The notes below the pieces were generated by a model. It had not been told where the DNA came from. It was given only the letters and a program-made list of their open reading frames with translations, and did no database searches. Positions 1 through 8,229 of a stretch of DNA of 19,993 nt are shown piece after piece. The position numbers were made by a program, and so were the translations under genes. Source of the DNA: CAWULT01 sp963923455 (GTDB lineage Bacteria; Acidobacteriota; Vicinamibacteria; Vicinamibacterales; UBA2999); NCBI GenBank assembly GCA_963923455.1, contig CAWULT010000082.1, forward strand, positions 1-19,993. The letters are read 5' to 3'. How positions within the stretch are numbered: the stretch's first letter is position 1; every line of letters starts with the position of its first letter.

Positions 1-566
<566 letters not shown>

Positions 567-568
567 CC

Positions 569-1408
569 ATGGCCGTCCTGAGCATCCGGCAGCGGACCGG
601 CTGGCTGTTCGCCTCGATCACCGTGATGCACCTCGTGCTGATCTCGGCGCAGGTCAATACCCGCCGGGGCGTGCCGATGCTCGAGGAGGCCGTGTTCGGC
701 GGCATGGCCGAGCTGCAGCGGGTGGCCACCGGGGCCATCGCCTCGGTCAGGGGCGCGTGGGAGCGCTATCTGGCCCTGCAGCGCGTCGAGGACGAGAACG
801 TCCGGCTCCGGGAGGAGGCGGGCCGGCTCCGCGTGAGCCTCCAGCAGGAGCGGGCGCTCGCGGCGCAGTCTCGCGACCTCCAGCGGCTGCTCGACCTCCG
901 GAACGCCCTGGAGGTTCCCACCGCGGCCGCGTCGGTGATCGCGGGCGGGGCCAGCCCGGACTTCAGGACCGTCACCATCGACAAGGGCCGTGGGCAGGGG
1001 CTCCGCAGCGACATGGCCGTCATCGCGCCGGCCGGGGTCGTGGGCCGGGTCATCATGCCCAGTGCCAGGGCGGCCAAAATCCAGCTCCTGAGCGACCGCA
1101 ACGCGGCCGTCGCGGCGCTCGTCGAGCGCTCCCGGGCGCAGGGGATCGTCGTGGGAACGGGGGGGGACCGGCTCCGGATGGACTACGTGTCCGGGACGGC
1201 CGACCTGAAAGTCGGGGACCGGGTGGTGACGTCCGGCATGGACGGCATTTACCCTAAGGGTTTCTCCATCGGTCAGATAGAATCTGTGCAGCGCGGCGCC
1301 GGAGAGTTCACCGAGGTCGTGGTGAAGTCGGCCGTCGACTTCTCGTCTCTCGAGGCCGTGCTCGTGGTGCTGACGCCGCCCGCGACCGAGAACGAGGCGC
1401 CGCAGTGA
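569..1408 (+). CDS. mreC: MreC, elongasome scaffold protein
   Basis: The 279-residue protein has the MreC layout: a short cytoplasmic N-terminus, one membrane segment (about residues 11-28), a coiled coil (about 65-112, rich in E, R, L and Q), and then the beta-rich periplasmic domain with SPDFRTVTIDKGRGQGL, MAVIAPAGVVGRV, QLLSDRNAAVAALVERSRAQGIV and GMDGIYPKGFSIGQI. MreC links MreB filaments in the cytoplasm to PBP2/RodA in the periplasm. The ATG lies 2 nt after the mreB stop and the 3' end overlaps the mreD start as GTGA, so translation is probably coupled. The C-terminus (PPATENEAPQ) is short and polar. Length and motif order are normal for the family. Confidence 0.95.
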   Translation: MAVLSIRQRTGWLFASITVMHLVLISAQVNTRRGVPMLEEAVFGGMAELQRVATGAIASVRGAWERYLALQRVEDENVRLREEAGRLRVSLQQERALAAQSRDLQRLLDLRNALEVPTAAASVIAGGASPDFRTVTIDKGRGQGLRSDMAVIAPAGVVGRVIMPSARAAKIQLLSDRNAAVAALVERSRAQGIVVGTGGDRLRMDYVSGTADLKVGDRVVTSGMDGIYPKGFSIGQIESVQRGAGEFTEVVVKSAVDFSSLEAVLVVLTPPATENEAPQ

Positions 1409-1911
1409 AGACCGCTGGGGTGCTGATCGCGATCGCGCTGGCGCTCGCGCTGCAGACCACCCTGACCAGGTTCGTCGTCGGCGGGACGGCCGCCATCGAT
1501 CTGGTGCTGGTGGCCGTGGTGTACGTCGCGCTGACGAGCGGGCCGGTGGCGGGCATGCTGGCCGGCAGCGTCGCGGGGTTGATCCAGGACTCGCTGTCGA
1601 GCGGCGTGATCGGGATCGGTGGGCTCGCGAAGTCGCTGGTCGGCTTCGTCGTCGGGGCCGTCGGGCAGCAGTTCATCCTGACGGCGGGCGTGGCGCGGCT
1701 GGTGATGTTCTTCGTCGCCACCGTGGCGCACGCCGCGTTGTTCATGGGGATGTACGCGCTGCTCGGGTTGCGGACCTTTCCGTCCCCCTGGGCGGCGACC
1801 GCGAGTCAGGGGCTGGGCAACATGATCGTGGGCATCGTGGCCTTCTCGATCGTCGAGGCCCTGCCGGGCTTCATCGAGCGCCGCCGGCTCGGACGGCGGG
1901 TCAAGGGTTGA
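1405..1911 (+). CDS. mreD: MreD, rod-shape membrane protein
   Basis: The 168-residue protein is strongly hydrophobic, with about five predicted membrane segments. It carries an N-terminal helix, a segment with AIDLVLVAVVYVALTSGP, and a GxxxGLIQDSLSSGVIGIGGLAKS motif, which corresponds to the conserved MreD stretch (G-L-x-x-D then G-x-x-x-L-x-K/R-x-L-V-G). MreD is an inner-membrane partner of MreC in the elongasome. It starts with GTG at 1405, overlapping the mreC stop (GTGA), and ends with TGA 28 nt before mrdA. MreD proteins diverge quickly, so the call rests on topology plus position between mreC and mrdA; together these leave little doubt. Confidence 0.92.
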   Translation: MKTAGVLIAIALALALQTTLTRFVVGGTAAIDLVLVAVVYVALTSGPVAGMLAGSVAGLIQDSLSSGVIGIGGLAKSLVGFVVGAVGQQFILTAGVARLVMFFVATVAHAALFMGMYALLGLRTFPSPWAATASQGLGNMIVGIVAFSIVEALPGFIERRRLGRRVKG

Positions 1912-1939
1912 GGGCGCACGCGCGCCGGGTGGGTACAGC

Positions 1940-3874
1940 ATGAGCGGAGTCGAGGATCGCCGCCGCGTCACCTACCGCCTGCACGTCCTGCAGGCGGCCG
2001 CCGTCGTCGTGTTCGCGGCGCTCGCCATCAGCTTCTGGTTCCTGCAGATTGCGCAGCACGCGCGCTATCAGGAGATGGCCGAGAACAACCACCAGCGGAC
2101 GCTCGCGCTGCGCGCCCCGCGGGGGGTGCTGTTCGATCGCAACGGCGAGGTCCTGGTCGAGAACCGGCATTCCTACACCATCTCGATCGTCCGCGAGCAC
2201 ACGAAGGACCTGAAGCGCACGGTGCAGCTGCTGGCGTCGGTCCTGCACGTCGACGCCAGGGTCGTCCAGCAGATCGTCGACCGCCACCGCGGCGAGCCCG
2301 CGTACCGGCCGATCGTGGTCGTCGACGACGCCTCGCTGGCCCAGGTGGCCGCCGTAACGGCCCGCCGCCTCGATTTCGAGCTGCCTGACGTGGTCGTCGA
2401 GGAGGTGCCTGCCCGCCGGTACCCGTCGGACGACTTCGCCGCGCACCTCTTCGGCTACGTGGGCGAGGCGAGCGACGCGCAGACGACCGACGGCGTTCCG
2501 CAGGGCGCCATCGTCGGGCAGTCGGGCGTCGAGAAGGTCTACAACGCGCTGCTGATGGGACAGGACGGCGCCAAGCGCGTCGTGGTCAACAGCATGGGGC
2601 GCGAGATCCGGACGCTCGAGGAGATTCCGCCCGTCGAGGGCCGGCGCGTCCAGCTGACGATCGACCGGGACCTGCAGAAGGCGGCCGAAGACGCGTTCCG
2701 GCACGCCGGGTTCAACGGCGCCGCCCTGATCCTGGACCCGAGGAACGGCGAGGTGCTGACGCACGTGAGTCTCCCCGGCTACGATCCCAATTCGTTCGCC
2801 GGCGGCATCGACCGCGCCACCTGGGCCGCGCTCAACACCGACAAGCTGCGTCCGCTGCAGAACCGCGTGATCCAGGGACGGTATTCGCCGGGGTCCACGT
2901 TCAAGATCGTCGTGGCCACGGCGGCCCTCGAAGAGGGCCTGATCACGCCCGACTTCAAGGTCAACTGCAACGGCGGCGCGACCTTCTACGGACGGCGTTT
3001 CCAGTGCCACCTGAAGGGCGGACACGGCACGCTCGACCTGCGCCACGCGCTCGAGAAGTCCTGCAACGTCTACTTCTACACGCTCGGCAACATGCTGGGC
3101 GTCGACAAGATCCACGAGTACGCCGAGAAGCTGGGCCTGGCCGGCAAGACCGGCATCGACCTGCCCAGCGAGCAGGAGAGCCTCGTGCCGTCCACCGAGT
3201 GGAAGAAGAAGCGGACGGGCGAGAAGTGGTACGCGGGAGAGACCATCTCGGTCTCGATCGGCCAGGGCCAGGTGTCGGTGACGCCTGCCTCGCTGGCGGT
3301 CATGATCTCGACCGTCGCCAACGGGGGCACGCGCGTGACCCCGCACGTCATCCGTGCCACCGACGAGGACGGCTCCGGCTGGAAGCCCGTGCCCGCGCCC
3401 GCCGTCGCCGACAAGGTGACGTTCAAGCCCGAGACGCTGGCCGCGCTGCACGACGGGCTATGGCTCGTGGTCAACGGCTCCGGCACCGGCGGGCGGGCCC
3501 GGATCGCCGGACGCGACGTCTCGGGCAAGACGGGCACCGCGCAGGTGATCTCCAACCAGGGCAAGCTGGCCGCGCGGGGCACCGACAAGGACCTGCGCGA
3601 TCACGGCTGGTTCGTGTTCTTCGCGCCGCGCGACAACCCCGAGATCGCCGGCGTGATTTTCGGGGAGCACGCCGAGCACGGGCCGCTGGCGGCGCCGGTG
3701 GCCAGGCACGTCATCGAGACCTACTTCGCCAAGAAGGACGGGCGGCCGCTGCCGACGCTGGGCCCGGCGCCGGCGCCGGCGCAGCCCGGGTCCACGCCGG
3801 ACCCCGACTCGCCGCCGGCCATTCCGGCTGGAGACGTCGCGTCGGCCTTCATCCCCTCCGGGGCGCTCAACTGA
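1940..3874 (+). CDS. mrdA: Penicillin-binding protein 2, elongation-specific transpeptidase
   Basis: The 644-residue class B PBP cross-links new lateral-wall peptidoglycan in the periplasm as partner of RodA. It has a short cytoplasmic tail, one membrane anchor (about 19-38) and the pedestal motif RAPRGVLFDRNGEVL (58-72). Its transpeptidase domain carries all three active-site motifs: S319-T-F-K322 (nucleophilic Ser), S374-C-N376 and K530-T-G532. The segment GQSGVEKVYNALLMGQDG (193-210) is typical of PBP2 rather than PBP3/FtsI. The C-terminus is extended by a Pro/Ala-rich tail (about 605-630) that probably lies outside the fold. The ATG at 1940 is 28 nt after mreD and has only a weak Shine-Dalgarno sequence; the stop is 1 nt before rodA. 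Confidence 0.96.
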   Translation: MSGVEDRRRVTYRLHVLQAAAVVVFAALAISFWFLQIAQHARYQEMAENNHQRTLALRAPRGVLFDRNGEVLVENRHSYTISIVREHTKDLKRTVQLLASVLHVDARVVQQIVDRHRGEPAYRPIVVVDDASLAQVAAVTARRLDFELPDVVVEEVPARRYPSDDFAAHLFGYVGEASDAQTTDGVPQGAIVGQSGVEKVYNALLMGQDGAKRVVVNSMGREIRTLEEIPPVEGRRVQLTIDRDLQKAAEDAFRHAGFNGAALILDPRNGEVLTHVSLPGYDPNSFAGGIDRATWAALNTDKLRPLQNRVIQGRYSPGSTFKIVVATAALEEGLITPDFKVNCNGGATFYGRRFQCHLKGGHGTLDLRHALEKSCNVYFYTLGNMLGVDKIHEYAEKLGLAGKTGIDLPSEQESLVPSTEWKKKRTGEKWYAGETISVSIGQGQVSVTPASLAVMISTVANGGTRVTPHVIRATDEDGSGWKPVPAPAVADKVTFKPETLAALHDGLWLVVNGSGTGGRARIAGRDVSGKTGTAQVISNQGKLAARGTDKDLRDHGWFVFFAPRDNPEIAGVIFGEHAEHGPLAAPVARHVIETYFAKKDGRPLPTLGPAPAPAQPGSTPDPDSPPAIPAGDVASAFIPSGALN

Positions 3875-3875
3875 C

Positions 3876-4958
3876 ATGCTCGAGCGCCGGATGTACTTCC
3901 ACCTCGACTGGGCCATGCTGGGCGCCGTGCTGGCGCTCTGCCTGATCGGCGTGGTGCAGATCTACAGCGCGACCGGCGGCAACAGCCTGTACGTCACGCA
4001 GGTGTACGGCATCGGCCTCGGCCTGATCGCGATGGCGGCCTGCCTGGTGATCGACTACCGGACGCTGACCGACAAGTCCCACTTCATCTACGTCGGCGTC
4101 GTGCTGCTGCTCGTCTACGTGCTGTTCCTCGGCGCGGTGCGCGGAGGGTCGCGGCGCTGGATCGACCTCGGGCCCGTCAACCTGCAGCCCTCGGAGTTCG
4201 CCAAGGCCGCGCTGGCGCTCGTGCTGGCGAAGTTCTTCGGAGAGAGCCGGCGGGGCAGCGTCACGCGCGCCGACCTGGTCGTCGCGGCCGCCCTGACGGC
4301 CGTTCCGCTCCTCATCATCGCCCGGCAGCCGGACCTGGGCACCGCGGTCACGCTGGTGCCCGTCCTGCTCGCCACGGCCTACGTCGCCGGGATGCCGATG
4401 CGCATCTTCGGCATTCTCGCGATCGTGGGGGTGCTCGTCACGCCCGTCGCCTGGAGGTTCGCGCTCCAGGACTATCAGAAAGAACGCATCTCGACGTTCC
4501 TCGATCCGTCGCAGGACGCCAAGGGCGCCGGCTATCAGCAGATTCAGGCCCGCATCACCGTCGGTTCGGGGGGCCTGTTCGGGAAAGGGTTCGCGAAGGG
4601 GACGCAGGGCCAGTTGCGCTTCCTTCCGGTGGCACACAACGACTTCATCTTCTCGGTGCTCGCCGAGGAGCATGGATTTGCCGGCGTCGTCGTGACGCTG
4701 GGGCTGTATCTGTTCGTCATTCTGCGGTCCCTCGAGGCGGCCTCGCTCGCGAAGGACCGGCTCGGGGTCTACCTGGTGCTGGGAGTGCTGGCCAGCTTCT
4801 CGTTCCAGGTCGTCTACAACATCACGATGTCGGCCGGCCTCGCGCCGGTCAAGGGACTGACGCTTCCGCTCATGAGTTACGGCGGCTCCTCGATGATTGC
4901 GACACTCGCGGGGTTCGGCCTGATACTCAACGTGCGGATGCGCCGATTCACGAACTAG
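3876..4958 (+). CDS. rodA: RodA, SEDS peptidoglycan glycosyltransferase
   Basis: The 360-residue polytopic SEDS protein has about ten membrane segments. It polymerises lipid II into glycan strands and works in complex with the adjacent PBP2. Family motifs are in order: GSRRWIDLGPVNLQPSEFAK (91-110), RQPDLGTAV (150-158), GKGFAKGTQGQLRFLPVAHNDFIF (236-259 region), and LMSYGGSSM (332-340). D256 in HNDFIF aligns with the essential Asp of the large extracellular loop of E. coli RodA (HTDFIF). Start ATG 3876 lies 1 nt after the mrdA stop, so coupling is likely. The gene order mrdA-rodA and the lack of any division-cluster genes favour RodA over FtsW. Confidence 0.96.
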   Translation: MLERRMYFHLDWAMLGAVLALCLIGVVQIYSATGGNSLYVTQVYGIGLGLIAMAACLVIDYRTLTDKSHFIYVGVVLLLVYVLFLGAVRGGSRRWIDLGPVNLQPSEFAKAALALVLAKFFGESRRGSVTRADLVVAAALTAVPLLIIARQPDLGTAVTLVPVLLATAYVAGMPMRIFGILAIVGVLVTPVAWRFALQDYQKERISTFLDPSQDAKGAGYQQIQARITVGSGGLFGKGFAKGTQGQLRFLPVAHNDFIFSVLAEEHGFAGVVVTLGLYLFVILRSLEAASLAKDRLGVYLVLGVLASFSFQVVYNITMSAGLAPVKGLTLPLMSYGGSSMIATLAGFGLILNVRMRRFTN

Positions 4959-5155
4959 CGGCGGTCCGGGCCGCGGCCCGGGACGCCTTGGATCAGGGGG
5001 CGAAATCGACATGCCACAGACCGCCTGGACGCACGTGCTCGGCTGCCTCGTCGCCGTGCTCGTCGTGTGCCTCGGCGGCGTCGAGTCCGGAGCCACGGCG
5101 GCTCCGCGGCTCGCGTCGGTGGCCGTCGCCAGCAGCCCCCAGTGGAGCATCGGGC
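4959..5155 (+). other. rodA-rng intergenic region with a short signal-peptide-like reading frame
   Basis: This 197-nt gap is the only sizeable one in the plus-strand operon. It holds an ATG at 5011 opening a frame whose first 49 codons read like a secretion signal or single membrane span (hydrophobic core HVLGCLVAVLVVCLGG, then small residues ATAAP). That frame then runs out of frame into rng and stops at 5331 with an Arg-rich shadow sequence. The ATG is preceded by a G-run (AGGGGG) about 11 nt upstream, too far for a good ribosome site. It could be a small leader or membrane peptide, the remnant of a gene, or chance. I see no convincing sigma-70 promoter here. Functional status is unknown. 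Confidence 0.3.
5144..5147 (+). promoter_or_regulatory. Shine-Dalgarno sequence of rng
   Basis: GGAG lies 8 nt before the ATG at 5156. It decides the rng start against the longer upstream open frame. Confidence 0.55.
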
Positions 5156-6778
5156 ATGAGCAAGGAGATGATCATCTCCTCGAGCGCCCACGAGACGCGG
5201 GTCGCGATCCTCGAGGACGATCAGGTCGCCGAGATCTTCATCGAGCGGGAGCGGCACCGCGGCGTGGTGGGCAACGTCTACAAGGGCCGGGTCTCGAAAG
5301 TCCTGCCCGGCATGCAGTCGGCGTTCGTTGACCTCGGTCTCGAACGCGACGGCTTCCTCTACGTCTCCGACGTCATCGCCACGTTCGAGGAGTTCGATCG
5401 CCTCGAGACGGACGAGGACGAGGCGCCGTCGCGCCCCGGCGACCAGGCGGGGGCTGCGGCGGGCCACGCCCAGGGGAACGGCGGCCGCGGCGGCCACGGC
5501 GGCCACGGCGGGCGTGGCGGGCGGCGGGACCGCGAGAAGGAGAGGGGCCCTGAGCCGAAGATCGAGGAACTGCTGAAGGAAGGGCAGGAGGTGATCGTGC
5601 AGGTGGCCAAGGAGCCGCTCGGCACGAAGGGCGCGCGCCTGACCTCCCATGCCACGATGCCGGGCCGGTTCCTGGTCTTCATGCCCACGGTCGACCACGT
5701 GGGCGTGTCCCGCAAGATCGAGTCGCGCGAGGAGCGCGCCCGGCTGCGCGGCATCGTCCGCGAGTTCCGCGAGCTGCACGGCTTCACCGGCGGCGTGATC
5801 ATCCGGACGGCCGCCGGCGGCCGGCCGAAGGAGGACATCGTCTCGGACCTGAGCTACTTCCACAAGGTCTGGACCGAGATCCGCCAGAAGTCGGAGTCGT
5901 CGCGCGCGCCGGCCGTCGTCTACCGCGAGCAGAGCCTCGTGGCGAAGCTGCTGCGCGACCTGCTGACCGAGGAGTTCAACGCCATCCGGATCGACAACGA
6001 GCAGGAGCACCGCCGGGTGCTCGAGCTCGTCGAGCGCATCATGCCGTCGCTCGCGCCGAAGGTGCGGCTCTACGACAAGCCCTACCCGATCTTCGAGGAG
6101 TACGGCGTCCAGAGCGAGATCGACAAGGCGCTGCGCAGCAAGGTGTGGCTGAAGTCGGGCGGCTCGATCGTGATCAACCAGACCGAGGCCCTCGTGGCGA
6201 TCGACGTCAACACCGGCCGCTACGTGGGCAAGAAGACCGCCGGGCGTCTCGAGGACACGATCATCAAGACGAACCTGGAGGCCGCGAAGGAGATCGTCCG
6301 CCAGGTCCGGCTGCGCGACCTCGGCGGCATCATCGTGCTCGACTTCATCGACATGGAGGAGAAGAAGAACCGGCAGAAGGTCTTCCAGACGGTGGAGCAG
6401 GAGCTGCGCAAGGACCGGGCGCCCTCGAAGGCGATCCAGGTGCAGGACTTCGGGCTGGTGATCATCACGCGCAAGCGCGTCAAGCAGAGCCTCGAGCGGG
6501 TGCTGACCGAACCGTGCCCGTACTGTGCCGGCAGCGGCACGATCAAGTCGAGCTCGACGATCTGCTACGAGATCCTGTCGGAAGTGAAGAAGCTCAGCGC
6601 CGACCTCGACGGGCAGAGCCTCGTGCTGCGCGTGAACCCCGACATCGCCCGCGCCCTGCGCGACGAGGAGCGCGCGGTGTTCAAGGACCTGAAGCAGTCG
6701 CTCGGGCGCGAGATCGCCCTGCGTCCGGACGCGCAGCTCCATCACGAGCAGTTCGACGTGATGGCGGTCGGGGGATGA
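5156..6778 (+). CDS. rng: Ribonuclease G (RNase E/G family endoribonuclease)
   Basis: The 540-residue RNase E/G-family enzyme makes single-strand cuts in rRNA precursors and mRNA in the cytoplasm. The N-terminal S1 RNA-binding domain (about 35-180, GNVYKGRVSKVLPGMQSAFVDLG) is interrupted by a low-complexity Gly/His/Arg insert (about 96-130). The catalytic domain contains metal-ligand aspartates D350 (AIDVNTGR) and D396 (VLDFIDM), followed by the zinc-link motif C454-P-Y-C457 that dimerises the family. There is no long C-terminal degradosome scaffold, so it is RNase G-like rather than full RNase E. I chose ATG 5156 because a GGAG sits 8 nt upstream and the protein then begins as in homologues. 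The frame is open upstream to 4988, but that stretch is compositionally unlike protein. Confidence 0.93.
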   Translation: MSKEMIISSSAHETRVAILEDDQVAEIFIERERHRGVVGNVYKGRVSKVLPGMQSAFVDLGLERDGFLYVSDVIATFEEFDRLETDEDEAPSRPGDQAGAAAGHAQGNGGRGGHGGHGGRGGRRDREKERGPEPKIEELLKEGQEVIVQVAKEPLGTKGARLTSHATMPGRFLVFMPTVDHVGVSRKIESREERARLRGIVREFRELHGFTGGVIIRTAAGGRPKEDIVSDLSYFHKVWTEIRQKSESSRAPAVVYREQSLVAKLLRDLLTEEFNAIRIDNEQEHRRVLELVERIMPSLAPKVRLYDKPYPIFEEYGVQSEIDKALRSKVWLKSGGSIVINQTEALVAIDVNTGRYVGKKTAGRLEDTIIKTNLEAAKEIVRQVRLRDLGGIIVLDFIDMEEKKNRQKVFQTVEQELRKDRAPSKAIQVQDFGLVIITRKRVKQSLERVLTEPCPYCAGSGTIKSSSTICYEILSEVKKLSADLDGQSLVLRVNPDIARALRDEERAVFKDLKQSLGREIALRPDAQLHHEQFDVMAVGG

Positions 6779-6782
6779 GCCC

Positions 6783-7451
6783 GTGCGCGCGGCGGCGGGC
6801 GCGTTCGACCTGGTGCTGTTCGACTTCGACGGCACCGTCGCCTCGTCCCTGCACGGCATCGCGGCGTGCATGGGGGAGGCGCTGGCGCGGTTCGGTTACC
6901 CCCGTCCGTCGCTCGACGCCGTTCGCGCGACGATCGGCCTGACGCTCGACCGGGGCATACGCCTGCTCTCCGGGTGCCCCGACGGCGAGGTCCAGGCCCT
7001 CGTGGACGTCTACCGCGACCTCCACGACGACGTCGCCGCGCCGCTCATCGCGCTCTACGAGGGGGCCGGGGAGGTGCTGGACGCCGCGCGCGCCGCCGGC
7101 ATCGGGCGCGTGCTGGTCAGCAACAAGGGGACGCGCGGGCTGACGCAGCTGGTCGCCCAGCTCGATCTGGGACACCGGTTCGACCTCGTGCTCGCCGCGG
7201 ACACGGTCAGCCGGCGGAAGCCCGATCCGGGCCTCTTCGCCGCGCATGTCGCGCCCGCGTTTCCCGGCGTCGCGCCCGGCCGCGTCCTCGTCGTGGGCGA
7301 CACGGACATCGATCTGCGGTTCGCCGGCAACATCGGCGCCCGGGCTTGCTGGGCGCGCTACGGCTACGGCGACGCAGCCGCATGCGCGGCGCTGGCGCCG
7401 GCCTACGCCATCGACGCCGTCGACGACCTGCGCCGCGTCCTCGCCGTGTGA
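6783..7451 (+). CDS. HAD-superfamily phosphatase, phosphoglycolate-phosphatase-like
   Basis: The 222-residue protein has all four HAD motifs: I, DFDGT (nucleophile D14 and acid/base D16); II, VLVSNKG; III, the Lys of RRKPDPG; IV, VGDTDIDLRFAGNIG. Between motifs I and II is an alpha-helical C1 cap, as in the Gph/PpaX/beta-phosphoglucomutase group. The expected activity is hydrolysis of a small phosphorylated metabolite such as 2-phosphoglycolate or pyrophosphate; the substrate cannot be told from sequence. GTG at 6783 is used, 4 nt after the rng stop. The ATG overlapping that stop (6775) lies in another frame and does not give a HAD protein. It is the last gene of the plus-strand run before a convergent junction. 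Confidence 0.88.
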   Translation: MRAAAGAFDLVLFDFDGTVASSLHGIAACMGEALARFGYPRPSLDAVRATIGLTLDRGIRLLSGCPDGEVQALVDVYRDLHDDVAAPLIALYEGAGEVLDAARAAGIGRVLVSNKGTRGLTQLVAQLDLGHRFDLVLAADTVSRRKPDPGLFAAHVAPAFPGVAPGRVLVVGDTDIDLRFAGNIGARACWARYGYGDAAACAALAPAYAIDAVDDLRRVLAV

Positions 7452-7494
7452 CGACGGACCCTGGAGTTGCGCCGCAGCGCGCGTACGTCACCAG

Positions 7495-7512
7495 CCGCGG
7501 ACGTTCCCGCGG
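7495..7512. terminator. GC hairpin in the convergent gap (possible terminator)
   Basis: Two CCGCGG copies, 7495-7500 and 7507-7512, are self-complementary and can pair across a 6-nt loop (ACGTTC). The hairpin lies 43 nt after the HAD stop, in the short gap between convergent genes. There is no T-tract on either strand, so it is not a standard intrinsic terminator. It could slow polymerase or protect RNA ends. Confidence 0.3.
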
Positions 7513-7562
7513 ACCCGCGCGCCCGGCGGCGCACCTGCCGATGGTTCGCCGGCCCGTCCGTC

Positions 7563-7578
7563 GAGGCGGGTCCGCCTC
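7563..7578. terminator. GC hairpin just after the stop of the minus-strand barrel gene
   Basis: GAGGCGG (7563-7569) and CCGCCTC (7572-7578) are perfect inverted repeats; six pairs form around a GGTC tetraloop. The hairpin lies 3 nt beyond the TGA of the minus-strand gene ending at 7582 and also downstream of the plus-strand HAD gene. There is no T-tract, so terminator function is a guess based on position. Confidence 0.33.
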
Positions 7579-7581
7579 CGC

Positions 7582-8160
7582 TCAGAAGAAGCGCTTGTAG
7601 CCGACCGTCAGCACCGCCCCCGTGGCGTCTGGCAGGTCCGGCGGATGGCTCACGACGTCCCAGCGCAGCTCGACCTTGATGGCGTTCTCGTCGTCGAAGA
7701 CGTACTCGCCGCCGCCGCCGAAGTGCACGCCTCCACGGGTCTCGCGCGGGGGGTCCACCTGGCCGTCGCGGAGCAGGCGCACGAAGTACGCCCCCGCGCC
7801 GCCGGCGACGAACGGCCGCCACGACTTGTATTCCCAGTTGTAGACGCCGCTGAAGAGCAGCTGCACCTGCCGGAAGTGGTCCTCGGTTCGGCCCGCGACG
7901 CCCGGGCTCGCGTAGCCGAAGAGGCCCCGGACGGCGACCCGCGGCGTCAGGTAGTACTCGCCGTGGACGTCGAAGGTGAGTGTATTTTCGAAGGCATCGT
8001 CCGGAATCTGGACACCCAGATCTGCCCCGTAGCCGACGACGCCCTTGTCGGGTGTCTGGGCCAGGACGGGTGACGCGGCGGACACGGCGAGCAGGGCGAG
8101 CGCACAGGCGGTCGCGCGCGCCGGACGGCACGCGGTGACGAGTCGCTGATGGAATGACAT
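7582..8160 (-). CDS. Outer-membrane beta-barrel-like protein
   Basis: The 192-residue secreted protein has an N-terminal signal peptide (Arg-rich n-region, core ACALALLAVSAA, likely cleavage after VLA-Q). The rest shows alternating strands of small barrels: VGYGADLGVQI, LTFDVHGEYYLTPRVAVRGLFGY, VQLLFSGVYNW, WRPFVAGGAGAYF, GVHFGGGGEYVF and IKVELRWDV. It ends in Phe (GYKRFF), the usual C-terminal signal for outer-membrane insertion. No specific family or ligand is recognised. I chose ATG 8160 because it gives a clean signal peptide; a GTG at 8202 would add 14 residues. A weak TTGTTC-17 nt-TACGCT pair precedes it (8196-8168, minus strand), so it may have its own promoter, or it may follow the DUF4097 gene 69 nt upstream. 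Confidence 0.75.
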   Translation of the reverse strand: MSFHQRLVTACRPARATACALALLAVSAASPVLAQTPDKGVVGYGADLGVQIPDDAFENTLTFDVHGEYYLTPRVAVRGLFGYASPGVAGRTEDHFRQVQLLFSGVYNWEYKSWRPFVAGGAGAYFVRLLRDGQVDPPRETRGGVHFGGGGEYVFDDENAIKVELRWDVVSHPPDLPDATGAVLTVGYKRFF

Positions 8161-8229
8161 ATGCGCGAGCGTAGCAACGGAAGTGCCAGCGAACAAGCCC
8201 ACCCCTTCCGCTCAGTGGGCGGGCGCCGT

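Noticed and set aside
1251..1261. Palindrome ACCCTAAGGGT
   Set aside because: It falls on the conserved MreC motif GIYPKGF and is explained by the codons used there; nothing around it suggests a regulator site.
4955..6871. A 638-codon minus-strand frame opposite rng, and a 516-codon one at 1901-3451 opposite mrdA
   Set aside because: Both mirror strongly conserved plus-strand genes and have the Leu/Arg/Asp/His-rich composition typical of antisense frames in GC-rich DNA.
6775..6942. ATG overlapping the rng stop (ATGA) as start of the HAD gene
   Set aside because: It is in a different frame and yields an Arg/Ser-rich sequence. The HAD frame starts at GTG 6783.
7452..7581. A small gene in the convergent gap
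   Set aside because: Open frames here are short, Arg-rich continuations of neighbouring shadow frames with no ribosome site. The gap holds only hairpins.
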